A stretch of 64,000 bases of DNA from Paraburkholderia dinghuensis (GTDB lineage Bacteria; Pseudomonadota; Gammaproteobacteria; Burkholderiales; Burkholderiaceae), in contig NZ_RQIS01000010.1 in NCBI RefSeq assembly GCF_003837865.1, positions 124,001 through 188,000 on the forward strand, given 5' to 3'. Shown piece after piece: positions 59,601-64,000 of this stretch (position 1 is its first letter; every line of letters begins with the position of its first letter). The position numbers and the translations under genes are program-made. The notes below the pieces were generated by a model. It had not been told where the DNA came from. It saw only the letters and a list, made by a program, of their open reading frames with translations, and ran no database searches.

Positions 59601-59909
59601 GGGAACTCCTGTAATCGGTAACGCGGTAACGTATTGCGAGCAACCTCATATGATAAGGACGGTGAGCTACTGCGTGGGCTCGGACGTTGACTGATTTTGA
59701 CGCGGCGCGGTATTGATGCACGTCAAGCGCTCTTGTGCGGCATGTTGCGAGGGTGTTTGGGCGGCGCTGCGTGACGGGCGCTGCGCCCAGGAAGTGATGC
59801 AACGAGCCGTGGGGTATGTGGCGCGAAGTCGCGGGGAGGGTGCGGCCGGCGCTATATGGCCGGAAAGGCCGGAGAGGCAACGGGCGGCGCAAGGCCGCCC
59901 GTTCAGCGC

Positions 59910-61211
59910 TTATTCGGCGCCCAGGTAGGCATAGCGGAACAGGAACACCGCCGCGACGATCCACACGATCAGCTTCACCTGGCGCGCGCGGCCGGTCAGC
60001 AGCTTCAGTCCGGCGTATGAGATGAAGCCGAACGCCACGCCGTTCGCGATCGAAAACGTGAACGGCATTGCGAGCGCGGTGAGCGTGGCGGGCACGGCTT
60101 CGGTGGCGTCGTCCCAGTCGAGGACGGCGATCTCGCGCATCATCAGGCACGACACATAGAGCAATGCGGGCGCGGTCGCGTAACCGGGCACGACGCCCGC
60201 GAGTGGCGCGACGAACAGGCACGCGAGGAACAGCACGGCCACGGTCAGCGCCGTGACGCCGGTGCGCCCGCCCGCCTGCACGCCCGAAGCGCTTTCGATA
60301 TACGCCGTGGTCGACGACGTGCCGAGCACCGAACCCGCGAGGATGGCGGCACTGTCCGAGAGCAGCGCACGGTTCAGGCGGTGCATCTTGCCGTGCACGA
60401 GCAGGCCCGCGCGGTTCGCCACGCCCATCAGCGTGCCGGTGGCGTCGAACAGTTCGACGAGAAAAAACACAAGGATCACGTGCAGAACGCCTTTCGAGAG
60501 CGCCGCGCGGATGTCGAGCTGCATGAAGGTCGGCGCGAGCGAAGGCGGTCGGGCGAAGACGCCGTGAAACTCGTTGCCGCCAAAGAAGAACGAGAGGACC
60601 GTGATGCCCACGATGCCGATCAGGATCGCGCCGCGCACGCGCAGGACGTCGAGCGTGACGATCGCGAAGAACCCGATGATCGCGAGAATCGTGTGCGGAT
60701 CGTGCAGGTTGCCGAGCGCGACGAGCGTGGCCGGGTTGCCGGTGATCACGCCGGCGCTCTTGAGTGAAATGATCGCGAGGAAAAGGCCGATGCCGGCCGT
60801 GATCGAGACGCGGATCGAATGCGGAATGCCGTTGATGATCGCTTCGCGCACGCGCAGCAGCGTCACGATGAAGAACAGAATCCCCGAGACGAACACGGCG
60901 CCGAGCGCCGCTTGCCAGGTAAAGCCCATTCCTTTGACGATGGTGTACGCGAAAAAGGCGTTCAGGCCCATGCCCGGCGCGAGCGCGATCGGGTAGTTCG
61001 CGTAGAGACCCATGACGATCGACGCGAGCGCGGCGACGAGGCAGGTGGCGACGAACACCGCGTCCTTCGGCATGCCGGCATCCGCGAGGATGGCCGGGTT
61101 GACGAAGATGATGTAGGCCATCGTGAGGAATGTCGTGAAACCGGCGAGCACTTCGGTGCGCAGGTTGGTTCCTGCTTCTTCGAAGCCGAAATAGCGTTGG
61201 ATGGCGTCCAT
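59910..61211 (-). CDS. Purine (hypoxanthine/guanine) permease, AzgA/NCS2-like family
   Basis: 433 residues, start at MDAIQRYFGF. EVLAGFTTFLTMAYIIFVNPAIL near the N-terminus and GMGLNAFFAYTIVKGMG are typical of AzgA/PbuG permeases; FDATGTLMGVANRAG and SSTTAYIESASGVQAGGRTG carry the substrate- and ion-binding motifs. About 13 hydrophobic segments. Proton-driven uptake of hypoxanthine, guanine or adenine is likely. The longer frame upstream adds 38 residues with no site. The upstream gap 61212-61552 has no gene. Confidence 0.87.
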   Translation of the reverse strand: MDAIQRYFGFEEAGTNLRTEVLAGFTTFLTMAYIIFVNPAILADAGMPKDAVFVATCLVAALASIVMGLYANYPIALAPGMGLNAFFAYTIVKGMGFTWQAALGAVFVSGILFFIVTLLRVREAIINGIPHSIRVSITAGIGLFLAIISLKSAGVITGNPATLVALGNLHDPHTILAIIGFFAIVTLDVLRVRGAILIGIVGITVLSFFFGGNEFHGVFARPPSLAPTFMQLDIRAALSKGVLHVILVFFLVELFDATGTLMGVANRAGLLVHGKMHRLNRALLSDSAAILAGSVLGTSSTTAYIESASGVQAGGRTGVTALTVAVLFLACLFVAPLAGVVPGYATAPALLYVSCLMMREIAVLDWDDATEAVPATLTALAMPFTFSIANGVAFGFISYAGLKLLTGRARQVKLIVWIVAAVFLFRYAYLGAE

Positions 61212-61552
61212 GAGGATCGGGCCCTTGGGTGTCGAGCGAAATGCTACGTTGGGGGGATCGACGGCGTCGCAGAGAACGCAAACGCGCAGCGTCCGCAGCG
61301 TCGTTAACGGCGCGATTGTAAACACGCTTGCGTGGAGGCGTGCCCGAATGTGGCAGCGGCAGTAGTGCAGGCGCAGCAGCGCTGGCGGGCTGAGGAATCC
61401 GCCTCGGTGCCGCTCGCGGGTGTCGATAGGGGCGCTCGTCTGCCTTGCATGCAGACTAGCGCGCCCGAAACGGGCGAGTATTGCAGGATGCGCTGGCGCG
61501 AAGCGGGAACTCCGCGCCGGCGATGACAGGCCCGACGTTCAGGGCTGGCGCA

Positions 61553-61831
61553 TTACTGCGATTGCATCGGCTGCATGGCCCCGCCTGCGGCAGCGCGTTC
61601 CGCGCGCCGCTGCGCCACGATGACGCTCGCGCGCTGTGCGTTTTCTGGATATTCGAGCCAGTTGAGCGGATCGTAGCCGGCCTGAAGCCAGTCGATCAGG
61701 TCGGCGCGGACCTGGGCGCGTGTGAGGGGACCCTGCGGGTTGTTTGTCAGGTCTTGCGCCAGCGCCGAAGCCGAGGCGACCGAGCAAGCCGCCACAAGTG
61801 AAGCGAGTGCGATACGAGAGGACGTGGTCAT
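61553..61831 (-). CDS. DUF4148 exported protein
   Basis: 92 residues. The signal peptide ends near ALAQD. PLTRAQVRADLIDWLQAGYDP followed by WLEYPENAQRASVIVAQRRAER is a full DUF4148 core, closest to the gene at 55262. Basic/Ala-rich tail. Function unknown. Confidence 0.83.
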   Translation of the reverse strand: MTTSSRIALASLVAACSVASASALAQDLTNNPQGPLTRAQVRADLIDWLQAGYDPLNWLEYPENAQRASVIVAQRRAERAAAGGAMQPMQSQ

Positions 61832-61982
61832 GGCAATACCTCTAATGCCAGGGATTACCCGCAAAAGTATAGGTGTTATCTCGATAAATTGAAGGCGCGC
61901 CGATGCAACCGGAGACGATGGCCGCTATTGCCGATGGGGCGTCGTTTGGGTGAGCGCGCGCGGCGCTTCACGCATGGCCGCG

Positions 61983-62981
61983 TCATTGCGCGGTTTCCCG
62001 CTGGCGGGCAAGCCGATAGTCGGCGGGCCGCATCCCGGTCCACTTGCGGAAGGCCCGGTGGAATGCGCTCGGTTCGGCGAAACCGACTGCCGCCGCGACG
62101 TCCGCGACTGACCGGCGCCCATCCTGCAGCGCGGCGATCGCCAGGTCGCGCCGTAATTCGTCCTTGATCGACTGGCAGCTATGACCCTCGTGCTTGAGTC
62201 GCCGTCGCAGCGTAGCGGGCGCGACGTTCAGGCGATGAGCGATCGTGTCGGCGTCGGGCCACGCTGCGACTGGAAGCGCGCGCAGCGTCCGGCGTACGCG
62301 CGCGGCGAACGAACCAGGATTGCGGTACTTCACGACGAAGTTGCCCGGCGCATTGCGCAGGAATGTGCGCGCCGAGTCGGGCGTCTGGATCACCGGCAGG
62401 TCTAGAAACGCAGGCGACAGATCGACGTACGACGTTTCCTGGCCGAACGCCATGTCGTCGCAGAACATGAGCCGGTACTCTTCCACCGCCGCGGGCGCCG
62501 CGCAGCGAAACCGTGCCGTGGCGAGCGGAATGCGCCGCCCCACCAGCCAGCACACGAGCCCGTAGACGAGGATGAACCACGTCGCGTAGGCGAACATCGT
62601 CGGCGTGGGCGTGCCGTCGCGGTGGGCGAAGGTGATGCGGACGCGCGTCTCGTCGATGTCGATGTGCGCGGCCAGGTCGTCGAGCACGAGCCGCATGAAG
62701 TCCACCGCGCGCTGCAGCGCGCGGCGGCCCGTGCGTGCGCCCAGCGCCGCATGCGTCATCGCGACGAAGCTCCCGCTCTTCATCGCGTGCGAGTCCTGAC
62801 CGAAGAATTCGTCGTCGAGCGCGCGTGCGATCACCGTCCAGAGCGCGCCATATTGGGCCGCGCTCACGCGCGCGCCGGGTGTCGCGAGCGTGGCGCGGGC
62901 GATGCCCGCGGCCTCCAGAAGCGGCGTGGCGTCGAGCTTCCGGGCTCGCGCCAGCGCGAGCGTTTCGTTGACGAGACTCAT
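61983..62981 (-). CDS. AraC-family regulator with arabinose-binding-like domain
   Basis: 332 residues. The N-terminal two thirds is the all-alpha/beta effector domain of the OruR/ArgR-like class (ALLEAAGIARATLATPGARVSAAQYGALWTVIARALDDEFFGQ). The C-terminus has two helix-turn-helix motifs (TIAHRLNVAPATLRRRLKHEG and RSVADVAAAVGFAEPSAFHRAFRKWTGMRPADYR). Divergent from the acyl-CoA dehydrogenase gene at 63255, which it probably controls. Start at MSLVNETLAL; the longer frame is not favoured. Confidence 0.87.
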   Translation of the reverse strand: MSLVNETLALARARKLDATPLLEAAGIARATLATPGARVSAAQYGALWTVIARALDDEFFGQDSHAMKSGSFVAMTHAALGARTGRRALQRAVDFMRLVLDDLAAHIDIDETRVRITFAHRDGTPTPTMFAYATWFILVYGLVCWLVGRRIPLATARFRCAAPAAVEEYRLMFCDDMAFGQETSYVDLSPAFLDLPVIQTPDSARTFLRNAPGNFVVKYRNPGSFAARVRRTLRALPVAAWPDADTIAHRLNVAPATLRRRLKHEGHSCQSIKDELRRDLAIAALQDGRRSVADVAAAVGFAEPSAFHRAFRKWTGMRPADYRLARQRETAQ

Positions 62982-63254
62982 CGCGATGGTGCCTTTTTCG
63001 CTCAGCCTGCCTGGTTTTGCGTGTTGCAAGAGATGCCTCGCCAGAGGGGTTGCCGGGACCTATATGGTAAATCCGATCAGCGACTTTGATCGTGGCGGAC
63101 ATAGGACGCCGCTCTCCGGATGCCTACACTTTTTGCAGGCCTTGCAACCGCGAGCGCGGGGCGTGACAGTGGCAACGAAAGGTATCGCGGGCACCGCGCG
63201 CCTCGCTGCAACGCACCATGCGGGCTACGCGCGAAAGACAGGAAGGGGACACAG

Positions 63255-64000
63255 ATGGACGAGTTCTACACCGACGATCAACGGATGATCCGCGACGCCG
63301 CACGCGACTTCGCGACCGAACGCCTCGCGCCGAACGCCGCCCAATGGGACCGCGACGGCAAGCTGCCCGACGAGGTCGTGACGCAGCTCGGCGACCTGGG
63401 CTTTCTCGGCATGATCGTGCCGCAGGAACTGGGCGGTTCGTACACCGACTACGTGGCTTACGCACTCGCGATGGAGGAGATTGCGGCCGGTTGCGCGTCG
63501 TGCGCGACGCTCGTGAGCGTTCACAACTCGGTCGGCTGCGGGCCGATCCTGCAGTACGGCACCGAGGCGCAGAAGGACAGCTATCTGCGCAAGCTCGCAA
63601 CGGGCGAGATGATAGGCGCGTTCTGCCTGACCGAGCCGCAGGCCGGCTCCGAGGCCAACAACCTGCGCACGCGCGCCGAATTGCGTGATGGCCAGTGGGT
63701 GATCAACGGCAGCAAGCAGTTCGTCACGAACGGTTCGCGCGCCAACATCGCGATCGTGTTCGCCGTTACGGACCCCGGCGCGGGCAAACGCGGCATTTCC
63801 GCTTTCATCGTACCGACCGGTACGCCGGGCTTCAACGTCGGACCGACCGAGAAAAAGATGGGCATTCGCGCTTCCGACACCTGTCCGATCACGCTCGACA
63901 ATTGCGCGATCCCCGAAGCGAACCTGCTCGGCCAGCGCGGGGAGGGCTTGAAGATCGCGCTGTCGAACCTCGAGGGCGGACGCATCGGCATTGCGGCCCA
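63255..64000 (+). CDS. Acyl-CoA dehydrogenase, cut by the window end
   Basis: At least 248 residues, no stop within the window. Family order: [56 protein letters not shown] (FAD contact) and [19 protein letters not shown]. The GMGIRAS-type FAD/acyl segment follows. The catalytic Glu region lies beyond the end. AGGAAGGGGAC precedes the ATG. Divergent from the AraC regulator, which suggests effector-induced acyl-CoA catabolism (short branched or phenylacyl substrates are common with this regulator type). Confidence 0.88.
   Translation, partial: MDEFYTDDQRMIRDAARDFATERLAPNAAQWDRDGKLPDEVVTQLGDLGFLGMIVPQELGGSYTDYVAYALAMEEIAAGCASCATLVSVHNSVGCGPILQYGTEAQKDSYLRKLATGEMIGAFCLTEPQAGSEANNLRTRAELRDGQWVINGSKQFVTNGSRANIAIVFAVTDPGAGKRGISAFIVPTGTPGFNVGPTEKKMGIRASDTCPITLDNCAIPEANLLGQRGEGLKIALSNLEGGRIGIAA

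Noticed and set aside
58945..61281. 778-codon minus-strand Arg-rich frame
   Set aside because: Runs through the purine permease and cytochrome genes out of frame; no recognisable domain.

Overview
The window is GC-rich chromosomal DNA from a betaproteobacterium, most likely a Burkholderiaceae member close to Paraburkholderia, Caballeronia or Burkholderia. This is inferred from gene content: a LysR/LlpE/RND efflux locus laid out like bpeT-llpE-bpeEF-oprC, several DUF4148 small exported proteins, a DUF2844/DUF3443 pair, and a liu operon. No rRNA, tRNA, CRISPR array, transposase or prophage was recognised. Gene density is high, and several genes are coupled by ATGA or GTGA overlaps.

Layout. 0-1.9 kb: an M14 metallopeptidase overlapping an alpha/beta hydrolase. 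1.9-8.8 kb: the most unusual part, an A+T-rich leader followed by two tandem, very glycine-rich exported proteins, an exported RGG-motif protein, a Sec-exported C39-type cysteine peptidase, a second RGG-motif protein, and on the opposite strand a FapF-like coiled-coil/beta-barrel outer-membrane protein. I read this as a divergent Fap-type functional amyloid or surface-fibre locus. 9.4-12 kb: selD, a CDF transporter, a 24-codon small ORF and a DUF4148 gene. 12.2-20.5 kb: the LysR-regulated tripartite multidrug efflux locus. 20.7-21.7 kb: flhDC, isolated from other flagellar genes, with a perfect palindrome in its leader. 22-27.5 kb: a 2OG-Fe(II) oxygenase, DoxX, an MFS exporter and an orphan response regulator.

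28-36 kb: a large bifunctional penicillin-binding protein, small envelope proteins, and a DUF2844/DUF3443 pair whose second member carries two pepsin-like DTG/DSG motifs. 36-43 kb: a TetR regulator divergent from the leucine/isovalerate operon liuABCD, separated by dyads and REP-like palindromes. 43-53.8 kb: VOC protein, FadL porin, CDP-diacylglycerol pyrophosphatase, feoA-feoB-Cys-rich protein, an amidase, small proteins and an FAD oxidoreductase. 54-64 kb: many small envelope proteins, a ferritin-like/VIT iron transporter coupled to a [2Fe-2S] ferredoxin, a b561 cytochrome, a purine permease, an AraC regulator and a divergent acyl-CoA dehydrogenase cut by the window end.

Functional themes are the cell envelope and its export (fibre locus, efflux pump, PBP, lipoproteins), iron handling (Feo, VIT fusion, ferredoxin) and acyl-CoA catabolism (liu genes, FadL, acyl-CoA dehydrogenase). 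All functional calls rest on reading motifs by eye. No database search was possible.
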